A DNA stretch of 64,000 bases from Vibrio maritimus (GTDB lineage Bacteria; Pseudomonadota; Gammaproteobacteria; Enterobacterales; Vibrionaceae), in NCBI RefSeq assembly GCF_021441885.1, contig NZ_CP090439.1, forward strand, positions 62,001 through 126,000, read 5' to 3'. This document shows positions 53,203 to 61,531 of this stretch, in pieces (positions within the stretch are counted from its first letter, which is position 1; each line of letters starts with the position of its first letter). A program made the translations under genes and the position numbers. The notes below the pieces were generated by a model. That model saw only the letters and a program-made list of their open reading frames with translations. It searched no databases and was not told where the DNA came from.

Positions 53203-53234
53203 AAAAAGAGCGCTCCAATGCGTTGAGAGCGCTC
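53203..53234 (-). terminator. Terminator-like hairpin between the sugar-binding protein gene and lacZ
   Basis: GAGCGCTC (53208-53215) is repeated in inverted orientation at 53227-53234, and on the minus strand the stem is followed by five T residues (53203-53207). The lacZ ATG begins 25 bp later, so lacZ depends on read-through or on a promoter hidden in the hairpin. Confidence 0.75.
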
Positions 53235-53269
53235 ATTGGTATTGGGTAAAACAGATATCCTGTGTTTAC

Positions 53270-54499
53270 CTAGTTTTTAAATGTACGTTGACGCACTTTT
53301 TCCAAACGTTTGAGGATCTGATCGACACGCTCAGGTTTTACCATGAACTCTTGGAAACCTTTCATGCCCTCTTTCGCCATGGCAGGATCAGTATCACGGT
53401 CATAGAACTGAGCTGTACCACTCGCTTGAGCTAGCATTTCAACACCGATGTTTAGGAACTCATCATCAGCAGGCTTCGCTTTGCTATTCGTCGGGATTTG
53501 CAATAGAACGTCGTTAACAAGCTGCTGAATCTCTGGCTTAGCAACAAATGCAAGGAACTTACGAGCATCTTCTTTGTTCTTCGCTTTGCTTGGGATGTGA
53601 ATCGTATCCATCGGCGCGTCTTCTGCCAAAGGAACAGCAGGGTCAATCACAGGGAACTGGAAGAAGCCCATTTTGCCTTCCAACTCGTCAGGGAAGTTTG
53701 GAGCAATAAAGTTACCAATTAGGTACATTGCGGCTTCACCGTTATATAGGAATGGCTGTGCTTCTTGCCAAGAGTATGATGCGTGGTTTTCAAGGTAGTA
53801 GCCTGGTTCAACAAGTTCCGCCCAGTTAGCAAATGTCTTTTTCACTCGCTCATCGGTGTATGGGACCTTACCGTCCATTAGGTCGATGTGGAAATCTAGA
53901 CCGTTGGTACGTAGGTTGATGTAGTCAAACCAACCTGCTGCTGTCCAAAGGTACTTAGTACCGATAGCGAATGGTGCAACCTCATTTTTCTTCAGTGTTG
54001 CAGCGGCAGCTTTTAGCTCATCCCATGTCTTCGGTTCTGCGATGCCATACTTCTCAAAGATATCTTTACGGTAGTACACACCCCATTGGTAATACGTGTA
54101 TGGTACGCCATATTGCTTACCGTTTACCGTCATTGCCGGTGCTGCAGATTTGAAGTCCTGAGCCATGTTATTCTCAGCCCAGATATCACTCACATCTTCA
54201 AGCAAACCACGGTCTACGAACGTTTTCATACGGTTACCCGCATACCAGAACACAACATCCGGTGGAGACGTTACCAGCCAGTTACGTATCGTCGTCTTAT
54301 ACGCTTCTTTGTCATACAGGTTGTACTTCACCGTAATGTCTGGGTTTTCTGCTTCAAATCGTTTTACGATTTCAGCCCAAGCTTCCTTTGGTGCAGGGTC
54401 TGCTTGGTCAGAGTTGATAACTAACTCACCCGCCCATGCTGTAGCAGAGACAGTTGCGCTTAGTATCGTGGTAGCAACGAGGTGTTTCACAGTTTTCAT
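53270..54499 (-). CDS. ABC sugar-binding protein (MsmE/MalE type)
   Basis: An approximately 409-residue periplasmic binding protein with a signal peptide ending near AWA (about residue 23). It belongs to the carbohydrate-uptake family 1: the EAWAEIVKRFEAENPDITVKYN opening, YGVPYTYYQWGVYYRKDIF, and a C-terminal AKNKEDARKFLAFVAKPE segment. It should bind an oligosaccharide, most likely an alpha- or beta-galactoside given the neighbours. I start it at ATG 54499, which has AAGGA eight bases upstream; an in-frame frame from 54538 is not needed. It is the third gene of the transporter run, downstream of both permeases. Confidence 0.88.
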   Translation of the reverse strand: MKTVKHLVATTILSATVSATAWAGELVINSDQADPAPKEAWAEIVKRFEAENPDITVKYNLYDKEAYKTTIRNWLVTSPPDVVFWYAGNRMKTFVDRGLLEDVSDIWAENNMAQDFKSAAPAMTVNGKQYGVPYTYYQWGVYYRKDIFEKYGIAEPKTWDELKAAAATLKKNEVAPFAIGTKYLWTAAGWFDYINLRTNGLDFHIDLMDGKVPYTDERVKKTFANWAELVEPGYYLENHASYSWQEAQPFLYNGEAAMYLIGNFIAPNFPDELEGKMGFFQFPVIDPAVPLAEDAPMDTIHIPSKAKNKEDARKFLAFVAKPEIQQLVNDVLLQIPTNSKAKPADDEFLNIGVEMLAQASGTAQFYDRDTDPAMAKEGMKGFQEFMVKPERVDQILKRLEKVRQRTFKN

Positions 54500-54602
54500 A
54501 GTAAGATCCTTATTGTCGAGCGTAAGCTCAGGCTCCATTTGTTATCGTTATGTTTTGCGTTGATACACTGCATTCAACGCGGGGTATGCAGTACACTTAG
54601 AA

Positions 54603-55454
54603 TTAACCTTTGGTCGCTCCTAATGTTAAACCTGCAATAAAGTGACGTTGCATCGTAAAGAACAACACCACCGGAGGAATAGCAGCGACGATTGCACCCG
54701 CCGACATAAATTGCCATGCTGCCAACCACTGCCCTTTCAGAGAACTCAATCCAGCTGTCACCGGACGTACTTCATCACTTTGAACAAGTACTAGTGCCCA
54801 GAAAAAGTCATTCCATATAAAGGTAAAGACGAGAACCGACAATGCCGCAAGTGCAGGTCTCACAAGAGGTAGCACGACATGCCAAAAAATTTTCATTTCA
54901 CTGACGCCTTCAACTCGCGCAGCTTCAATCAGTGCGTTTGGAATGCCAACGATGAAGTTACGCATAAACAGCGTGCAAAAACCCGCTTGGAACGCGACAT
55001 GGAAAAAGATAAGAGCCCAGTGGGTATCGTAAAGCCCAAAGGTAATGGTCAGGTCACGCACAGGGATCATCAAGATTTGAAACGGCACGAAGTTGCCTGC
55101 GATGAACATCGCAAAGATCCAGATATTCGCCTTAAAGTTGTATTTGGCTAGAGCAAAGCCTGCCAACGTAGACAGAGCAACCGCGCCAGCAACAGCAGGC
55201 AACGTGATGATAAGACTGTTGAGCAGGTATTGACCCATCGGCGTCGCAGTGAATACCTGAGTATAGTTTTCAATAAACTGGATATCCGTTGGCCATCCCC
55301 AATAGTTACCTTTGTTGATGTCCTCCATAGAGCGGATAGACGTCATCATTACCGCGATAAGCGGAAGTAACCACAGGACAATGGCGATAGGCAAAGCCAC
55401 TCGATAGCTTATGTTGGTAAAGCGTCCTGACTTTTCGATCGGTTGTGGGTACAT
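54603..55454 (-). CDS. ABC sugar transporter permease (MsmG/MalG type)
   Basis: A 283-residue inner-membrane permease with six transmembrane helices. The EAA loop is EAARVEGVSEMKIFWHVVLPLVRPAL, the contact to the ATPase, near residue 185. It partners the other permease (overlap of one base), the binding protein and the ATPase at 56.7 kb. Sequence type is the MalG/MsmG/LacG branch of carbohydrate uptake-1 transporters. The substrate is inferred from the galactosidase genes around it. Confidence 0.88.
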   Translation of the reverse strand: MYPQPIEKSGRFTNISYRVALPIAIVLWLLPLIAVMMTSIRSMEDINKGNYWGWPTDIQFIENYTQVFTATPMGQYLLNSLIITLPAVAGAVALSTLAGFALAKYNFKANIWIFAMFIAGNFVPFQILMIPVRDLTITFGLYDTHWALIFFHVAFQAGFCTLFMRNFIVGIPNALIEAARVEGVSEMKIFWHVVLPLVRPALAALSVLVFTFIWNDFFWALVLVQSDEVRPVTAGLSSLKGQWLAAWQFMSAGAIVAAIPPVVLFFTMQRHFIAGLTLGATKG

Positions 55455-56374
55455 TATTTTTCACTCCTTAGCATTCGCCACAAGAAGTAAGCGATATAGA
55501 TATCCATAATCAGGAACAGAACAACAGAAACCGCCGCACCATAGCCCATCCGATAGTTAAAGATTGACTCTTCGTACATTTGATATGCCAACACTGTAGA
55601 ACTACCCCAAGGGCCACCAGCCGTCATAGTCGCAACCAAATCAAAGGAGCGAAGAGCCCCAATCACAGTAACGACGATAGCGATAAAGGTCGCTGGACGA
55701 AGCTGAGGCAGAACCACATACCAAAGCATGCGAAGCTTTTTCGCACCATCTAATCGTGCTGCTTCAAGCTGCTCTGGATCAAGATTGTTTAAGCCCGTTA
55801 AATAGAGAATCATGCAGTATGAAATTTGTGGCCACAGACCCGCTGCAATGATGCCGTAGGTGACGTAGTCTTCATTCGACAAAATCGCCACAGGCTCAAC
55901 ATTGAAGAAGCCCAATACGATATTGAACAGACCAAATGATGGGTCATAAAACCAAGCGAAGACCAAACCGACAACCACTTGAGAGATAACAAAAGGGAAA
56001 AAGAACAACGATTTAACAACGCGTATTCCCCTCACCTGTTGGTTTAGAAACAGCGCGATAGCCAGCCCTAGGGGTGGTGCAAGCATAAAGAACACCAACC
56101 ACAAAAAGTTGTTTTTTAAAGAGGTGTAGAAGGCTTCTGAGTCAAAGAGCTCGCGATAGTTATCTAAACCAACCCATGTTTTCTCGCCGAGCCCGTCCCA
56201 CTCATAAAAGCTCAGCCAGATACTATCCAGAATGGGATAAATCACGTAAACCGCAAAAATGAGCATCGCTGGCGCCAAAAAAAGCCAGGGGGCAACATTG
56301 GTATTAATGCGGCTCTTACGCCGCTGTGAAGGTAATCGGTTTTTGGGGTATACCGTTTTCACAGATTGTTCCAT
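55454..56374 (-). CDS. ABC sugar transporter permease (MsmF/MalF type)
   Basis: A 306-residue permease, first gene of the minus-strand operon, with an N-terminal basic tail (KNRLPSQRRKSR) and six transmembrane helices. The EAA loop is EAARLDGAKKLRMLWYVVLPQLRP near residue 215. It belongs to the MalF/MsmF/UgpA branch without the extra MalF periplasmic loop. Expression is probably driven from the 371-bp region upstream, which has a GalR box. The ATPase is on the opposite strand across this region. Confidence 0.88.
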   Translation of the reverse strand: MEQSVKTVYPKNRLPSQRRKSRINTNVAPWLFLAPAMLIFAVYVIYPILDSIWLSFYEWDGLGEKTWVGLDNYRELFDSEAFYTSLKNNFLWLVFFMLAPPLGLAIALFLNQQVRGIRVVKSLFFFPFVISQVVVGLVFAWFYDPSFGLFNIVLGFFNVEPVAILSNEDYVTYGIIAAGLWPQISYCMILYLTGLNNLDPEQLEAARLDGAKKLRMLWYVVLPQLRPATFIAIVVTVIGALRSFDLVATMTAGGPWGSSTVLAYQMYEESIFNYRMGYGAAVSVVLFLIMDIYIAYFLWRMLRSEK

Positions 56375-56526
56375 TTCAAGGTGACTCCTACCTCATCGCA
56401 ACATACTGTTAACACATATTAATTTTAGTAAATATCAACAATAAGTACTGTTTTAGATGAGTTTTAGTGAAAATACACCTAAATATTAGCCAGCATGGTG
56501 AAATGTTGTACTGCTCAAAATTAAAA

Positions 56527-56542
56527 CTGTAAACGTTTCCAC
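56527..56542. promoter_or_regulatory. GalR operator in the divergent control region
   Basis: CTGTAAACGTTTCCAC fits the GalR/GalS consensus at all fixed positions but the first. It lies 153 bp from the permease start and 204 bp from the ATPase start. Confidence 0.75.
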
Positions 56543-56567
56543 ACTTTTCACTCAAATTCGTTAACAA

Positions 56568-56587
56568 ATTATGATCATGATCAACTA
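56568..56587. promoter_or_regulatory. Possible CRP site
   Basis: TGATCATGATCA (56572-56583) is a perfect palindrome and resembles the centre of the ideal CRP site (TGATC-N2-GATCA), but the flanking G and C of TGTGA and TCACA are missing. Catabolite control here is expected but this site is weak evidence. Confidence 0.35.
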
Positions 56588-56745
56588 TTCTGGGTTTGAC
56601 AGCTAACAAGAGTGCGATTAGGGCGTATGGTGATGGTATCAACGGACATCATGCGAGCACGATTAGCGCTATCGAGAACGTATAGGCTAACCGCTAACAC
56701 TCGCTAAACTTTTGCTTTTACTTGTCTGCATAACTAGGAGTTCTT

Positions 56746-57840
56746 ATGGCTGACATCCGCTTAAACCAAGTCATCAAACGTTTTGGCAAGGTACAAACCA
56801 TCCACGGTGTGGATCTCGATATTAATGATGGTGAGTTTGTGGTGTTTGTCGGACCATCTGGCTGTGGTAAATCAACACTGCTTCGCTTGGTCGCTGGGCT
56901 AGAAGAGATCTCCGATGGTGAGATTTACATTGATGATGAGAAAGTCAACGACGTCGACCCAGCAGAGCGTGGCGTGGCGATGGTGTTCCAATCTTATGCC
57001 CTCTACCCTCATATGACGGTAGAAGAAAACATGGGTTTTGGTCTCAAGATGAATAACCATCCTAAGGACTACATCCATAAGCAAGTACAGAATGCAGCTA
57101 AAACACTGCAATTAGAGCACTTGTTAAAGCGCAAACCCAAAGAGCTGTCTGGTGGTCAACGCCAACGTGTGGCCATCGGTCGCGCCATTGTCCGTAACCC
57201 TAAGGTGTTTCTATTTGATGAACCCCTATCCAACCTAGATGCAGAGCTGCGCGTTGATATGCGATTGCAAATCGCGAAGCTCCATCAAGATTTAGCTAAC
57301 ACGATGATCTACGTGACACACGATCAGGTTGAAGCGATGACGCTAGCCGACAAAATCGTGGTGTTGAGAGATGGTCGGGTAGAACAAGTCGGCAGCCCTC
57401 TTGAGCTATACCACACACCACAAAACGAGTTTGTTGCTGGGTTTATCGGCTCTCCTAAAATGAACTTCATTCCTACCCTAGTAGAAGAGATTACCGATAC
57501 TAACCTCACCCTAAAAACTGACAAAGGTGAGCGCTTTACGCTTCCGCGAACTGACAGCAGTTCCTCTACACCTAATACAGGTGACAAACTGAGCCTTGGC
57601 GTTAGACCGGAACATCTAACACTCAACCATGACAGTCCGGTCAAATTGCAGTTCCAAAGTGAAGTTGTGGAGCGTTTAGGCAACAGCACCTACTTGTTCG
57701 GACAGGCGTCCGGTGTCGACGGATTCAAGGTACACCTGCCAGGTGACCAAGCAGTCAACAAGTTTGAAAAAGTTGAGATAAGCTGCACCTATGAGGATGT
57801 GCACCTGTTCGATGCGGACGGCCAACGCGTCACCCTATAA
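56746..57840 (+). CDS. ABC sugar transporter ATPase (UgpC/MsmK/MalK type)
   Basis: A 364-residue ATPase. Walker A is GPSGCGKST (about 37-45), the Q-loop is QSYALYPHM, the signature is LSGGQRQRVAIGR, Walker B is VFLFDEPLSNLD and the switch histidine is YVTHDQ. The C-terminal third (about 240-360) is the MalK/UgpC-like OB domain that docks the ATPase or takes regulatory partners. It powers the transporter formed by the minus-strand permeases and binding protein. It is the first of three plus-strand genes (ATPase, galR, alpha-galactosidase). Confidence 0.9.
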   Translation: MADIRLNQVIKRFGKVQTIHGVDLDINDGEFVVFVGPSGCGKSTLLRLVAGLEEISDGEIYIDDEKVNDVDPAERGVAMVFQSYALYPHMTVEENMGFGLKMNNHPKDYIHKQVQNAAKTLQLEHLLKRKPKELSGGQRQRVAIGRAIVRNPKVFLFDEPLSNLDAELRVDMRLQIAKLHQDLANTMIYVTHDQVEAMTLADKIVVLRDGRVEQVGSPLELYHTPQNEFVAGFIGSPKMNFIPTLVEEITDTNLTLKTDKGERFTLPRTDSSSSTPNTGDKLSLGVRPEHLTLNHDSPVKLQFQSEVVERLGNSTYLFGQASGVDGFKVHLPGDQAVNKFEKVEISCTYEDVHLFDADGQRVTL

Positions 57841-57980
57841 CCTCGAGTCCGTCGCAAGTCTCAGCGAGTATTCGAGCAATCATAGTAACCACGAGGATTT
57901 GTTTATCCAAAAAATTGCGCTCCGCTATGAAACACGCTCTAATACTCGCCTAATTTAAGAGCCCAAGTAAAAGGTGCCCA

Positions 57981-58979
57981 ATGGCAACCATCAAAGATGT
58001 CGCAAAAGAAGCAGGAGTCTCTGTCGCTACAGTGTCTCGTGTGATCAATAAATCGCCTAAAGCGAGTCAGTCTTCCATTACTTCTGTAACGGCAGCGATG
58101 AAGAAGCTCGGCTATCGCCCAAATGCGGCAGCGCGTGCCTTGGTCAATCAAAGCACCAACACAGTGGGAGTTGTCGTAGCGGATGTCTCAGACCCATTTT
58201 TCGGGACTCTATTGAAATCGGTCGATCAAGTTGCTCGAGAAGCGGGAAAGCACATATTAATTGGACATGGCTACCACAACGCTGAGGATGAACGCCATGC
58301 GCTAGAACTGCTGATTAACAGTCGATGCGATGCAATTATTCTACATGCCAAAGGTCTCAGTGATGAGGAGCTCATCAATTACGCCAAAGAGGTGAAAGGG
58401 TTAGTCATTATCAACCGCTACATTCCAGAGATCGAATCGCGCTGTATTTCGCTTGATAATGAACGTGGTGCCTACCTTGCCACTCTGCAACTAATCAAAT
58501 CAGGGCATCGTAACATCGCGTGTATCGCCTCTTCTCAGGATATCGAAGATACCCATCAGCGAATTAAAGGCTATCGCACCGCACTAGAAGACCACGGTAT
58601 TGCGCTTTCCAAAAACTACATTGAGGCTGGCGAACCAAGCAGTGATGGCGGTGAGCTGGCTATGACAAATTTGTTGTCAAAGTCACTCGATATTACTGCC
58701 GTCGTAACTTACAACGATTATATGGCAGCAGGTGCGATCCAAGCGCTGGAAACTAATGCAATTGCTGTCCCTCAAGACATTTCCATAATTGGCTTCGATG
58801 ACGGTCTGATCGCCCGTTTCGTGCATCCTCACCTAACTACGGTTCGCTACCCTATCGCCATGATGGCAGAAAGAGCGGCTCGATTGGCCTTGCTACTATC
58901 ACGTGGCGAGAAGATTGAGGATGACCCAATTGTTTTCACTCCAACTCTCGTGCAGCGTAAGTCCGTAATGACACGCTAA
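57981..58979 (+). CDS. galR: Galactose operon repressor GalR (LacI family)
   Basis: A 332-residue LacI-family regulator. The DNA-binding domain ATIKDVAKEAGVSVATVSRV (residues 2-21), the hinge helix and the recognition residues are nearly identical to E. coli GalR; so is the NRYIPEIESRCISLDNERGAYLAT segment of the ligand domain. It should bind the GTGTAANCGNTTNCAC-type boxes at 49984 and 56527 and release them on galactose. AAAAGGTG precedes the start. It lies between the ATPase and alpha-galactosidase genes on the plus strand. No box of its own was seen upstream. Confidence 0.93.
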   Translation: MATIKDVAKEAGVSVATVSRVINKSPKASQSSITSVTAAMKKLGYRPNAAARALVNQSTNTVGVVVADVSDPFFGTLLKSVDQVAREAGKHILIGHGYHNAEDERHALELLINSRCDAIILHAKGLSDEELINYAKEVKGLVIINRYIPEIESRCISLDNERGAYLATLQLIKSGHRNIACIASSQDIEDTHQRIKGYRTALEDHGIALSKNYIEAGEPSSDGGELAMTNLLSKSLDITAVVTYNDYMAAGAIQALETNAIAVPQDISIIGFDDGLIARFVHPHLTTVRYPIAMMAERAARLALLLSRGEKIEDDPIVFTPTLVQRKSVMTR

Positions 58980-58999
58980 CCAACCCTTAAGGTGGCGCA

Positions 59000-61267
59000 A
59001 TGATTTTTGTTAATAGCGAACAGCTTGAGTTCCATCTCCAAACATCCAAAACAAGTTACATCATCAAAGCGAACGAAACAGGTCATCTCATCAATCTCCA
59101 TTACGGTGACAAGATGACACATCGCAGTAGCTTTGCAGCACTTGACCAGCGTTACAGCGGAAAGATAGGCTCGACAACGGACTACGCTGATGTTCCTGGA
59201 CAAAGTTTAGATACCCTGAAACTCGAAGTCCCCACCTTAGGGAAAGGCGATTACCGAAGCCCACTTTTACACATTGAGTATGCAGATGGGTCACGCATTA
59301 CCGACCTCACCTACTCTTCACACCAAGTGGTCGGCAGCAAACCCGCACTCGCGGGGTTGCCGTCAGCAAGTGGCGAAGAAAAAGGTCAGCACCTTATCGT
59401 TACGCTTGTCGACACTATCACTCGATTGGCTGTCGACGTTCACTACTCGGTTTATGAAACCTCAAACGTTATTACTCGCCATCTTGTTATTCGTAATGAA
59501 GACAGCCAAAGCATGCAAATTCATCGCGTGCTCAGTAGCTGTGTCGATTTTGCAGAGGAAGGCTTTGACCTTATCCACCTTCAAGGCAAGTGGATAAAAG
59601 AAGCACAAATTGCACGCCAACGACTCAACAAGGGCATAGTGCAGATAGATTCCAAGAAAGGCGTGAGTAGTGCTAACCATAACCCGTTTATCGCACTAGC
59701 AAATAAAGAAACCAACGAGCACGTAGGTTCGTGTTACGGCTTCGGTGTTTTCTACAGCGGAAATCACCTATCTGTTGCTGAAGTGTCGCCGCATTGCTTA
59801 ACTCGCGTCATGACAGGAATCAATGACTTTGACTTCCGATGGGAGCTAAAACCCAACTCAAGCTTCACGACGCCAGAGGTTGCTCTCACCTTCTCTGCCT
59901 CTGGTTTAAATACCATGAGCCAACAACTGCATCACTTCATTAATCATCATGTGGTACCCGAGCAGTGGCGATTAGTTGAACGCCCCATCCAAGTGAATAA
60001 TTGGGAAGCAACGTACTTCGATTTTGACTACGACAAACTGGATGCTATTGCCCAGAAGGCTCAAGATATTGGTGTTGAGCTGTTTGTTCTCGATGATGGT
60101 TGGTTTGGCAAACGAGACGATGATACTACGAGTCTCGGAGACTACTTCGACAACCCAAAACTCCAAGGGGGCATTGCTCGTATCAGTCAAAAAGTCAAAA
60201 GCTACGGGCTAAAGTTTGGTATTTGGGTCGAACCTGAAATGGTATCACCTGACAGTGAGCTATTTAGACAACACCCCGAATGGGCGGTCGCTCATCCACT
60301 AAGAGAGCCTTCTCTGGGACGCAACCAGCTCGTTCTAGACATGGCAAACCCAGACGTAGTCGACTACCTGTTTGATAAACTGAGTGACGTATTTTCCAGA
60401 GCGGATGTAGACTATGTGAAGTGGGATCATAATCGTAACTTCAGTGACAATTACGCCCAGTCTTTAAGCCCATCGACTCAAAGCGGATTTAATCACAGAT
60501 ATGTTCTTGGGCTATACGACTTATTAGCTCGCTTAACCAATGCATTTCCAAATATCCTATTTGAGTCATGTTCTAGCGGCGGCAACCGATTCGATCTCGG
60601 TATGCTTTGCTACATGCCTCAAACCTGGACCAGTGATAATACCGATGCTATTGAGCGCTTAAACATACAGCACGGCACATCCATGTGTTATCCCCTGTCC
60701 TCTATGAGTGCTCACGTCGCTGCCAAACCTTCACATCAGGTACTGCGTCGCACACCACTGGAGACTCGCTTTAATGTCGCGGCGTTCGGAAATTTTGGTT
60801 ATCAACTTGATATCACGCAGCTCTCAAGCAATGAAACGCAGGCTGTCAAAGAACAAATTGCATTCTATAAGCAACATCGCAAGCTGATTCAATTTGGGCG
60901 TTTCTATCGGCTAGCCTCGCCTTTTGACAACAATATCTCCAATTGGCTTGTCACTAACGAAGACGGTACTGAGGGACTGCTTGGCTATTACCAAAAACTT
61001 CAACAAAGTAACGGCGATTTAGAGCGAATCAAGCTACCATTTTTCGAGCCCGAATCTGAGTTCGAGGTTCAGTCACGCTCTCAATACAATGAAGAGGTGG
61101 AAACAACGAACGTGAAAGCGACACCAGAGCTTTATCGCCTATTTGGTGACCAGCTCGCCGCGTTTGGTTTGCCTTTGAACAGCCAATTTCTAGGTGTAGA
61201 GATCACTGAACAGACCCGTCATATTGGCGATTTTGGTTCGAGAATCTACCACCTTAAACGAAAATAA
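59000..61267 (+). CDS. Alpha-galactosidase (GH36)
   Basis: A 755-residue GH36 enzyme that removes alpha-linked galactose from melibiose or raffinose-type sugars. The nucleophile is Asp476 in YVKWDHNR and the acid/base Asp546 in TWTSDNTDA; the SCSSGGNRFD loop and WFGKRDDD of the (beta/alpha)8 barrel are intact. Length is typical (about 720-750). There is no signal peptide, so the substrate must first be imported, presumably by the MsmEFGK-type transporter. It follows galR by 20 bp and ends at a strong terminator. It is unlike MelA (GH4), so the symbol is left blank; RafA/AgaA-type is the nearest. Confidence 0.93.
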   Translation: MIFVNSEQLEFHLQTSKTSYIIKANETGHLINLHYGDKMTHRSSFAALDQRYSGKIGSTTDYADVPGQSLDTLKLEVPTLGKGDYRSPLLHIEYADGSRITDLTYSSHQVVGSKPALAGLPSASGEEKGQHLIVTLVDTITRLAVDVHYSVYETSNVITRHLVIRNEDSQSMQIHRVLSSCVDFAEEGFDLIHLQGKWIKEAQIARQRLNKGIVQIDSKKGVSSANHNPFIALANKETNEHVGSCYGFGVFYSGNHLSVAEVSPHCLTRVMTGINDFDFRWELKPNSSFTTPEVALTFSASGLNTMSQQLHHFINHHVVPEQWRLVERPIQVNNWEATYFDFDYDKLDAIAQKAQDIGVELFVLDDGWFGKRDDDTTSLGDYFDNPKLQGGIARISQKVKSYGLKFGIWVEPEMVSPDSELFRQHPEWAVAHPLREPSLGRNQLVLDMANPDVVDYLFDKLSDVFSRADVDYVKWDHNRNFSDNYAQSLSPSTQSGFNHRYVLGLYDLLARLTNAFPNILFESCSSGGNRFDLGMLCYMPQTWTSDNTDAIERLNIQHGTSMCYPLSSMSAHVAAKPSHQVLRRTPLETRFNVAAFGNFGYQLDITQLSSNETQAVKEQIAFYKQHRKLIQFGRFYRLASPFDNNISNWLVTNEDGTEGLLGYYQKLQQSNGDLERIKLPFFEPESEFEVQSRSQYNEEVETTNVKATPELYRLFGDQLAAFGLPLNSQFLGVEITEQTRHIGDFGSRIYHLKRK

Positions 61268-61286
61268 ATTTATAAATCAGCACGCT

Positions 61287-61332
61287 AATCGCCCGCTATT
61301 CCTAACCACGGAATAGCGGGCGATTGCTTTTA
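61287..61332 (+). terminator. Terminator of the ATPase-galR-alpha-galactosidase run
   Basis: A perfect 16-bp stem (61287-61302 with 61310-61325) around a 7-nt loop is followed by GCTTTTATAT, 19 bp beyond the stop. Confidence 0.9.
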
Positions 61333-61387
61333 TATATCCTTACTTATATCACTGTTATGACCAGTAAAAATATTCGATATCTCTCCC

Positions 61388-61414
61388 TAAAGTTCATGCC
61401 TGACAGGTCGATAA
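61388..61414 (+). promoter_or_regulatory. Sigma-28 (FliA) promoter of the chemoreceptor gene
   Basis: TAAAGTTC (61388-61395), an 11-bp spacer and GTCGATAA (61407-61414) match the FliA consensus TAAAGTTT-N11-GCCGATAA with one change in each half. Transcription would start near 61421, leaving a leader of about 110 nt. This places the chemoreceptor in the flagellar/chemotaxis regulon. Confidence 0.85.
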
Positions 61415-61531
61415 TCTGTATAGTTATACAAAACACTGTTCTTAATAATAAATCTGATTCATAACACCAGTTATGCATTCAATGTTGGCTATCTATAAAG
61501 GCAATATTTAGAGCTAAATCTAGGAAGTAGT

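Larger units (their letters stand above)
56375..56745. other. 371-bp divergent control region of the galactoside cluster
   Basis: This stretch separates the minus-strand permease operon from the plus-strand ATPase-galR-aga genes. No gene is seen. It contains the GalR box (56527-56542), a palindrome at 56572-56583 that resembles a CRP core, and otherwise A+T-rich DNA that should include both promoters. Confidence 0.6.
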
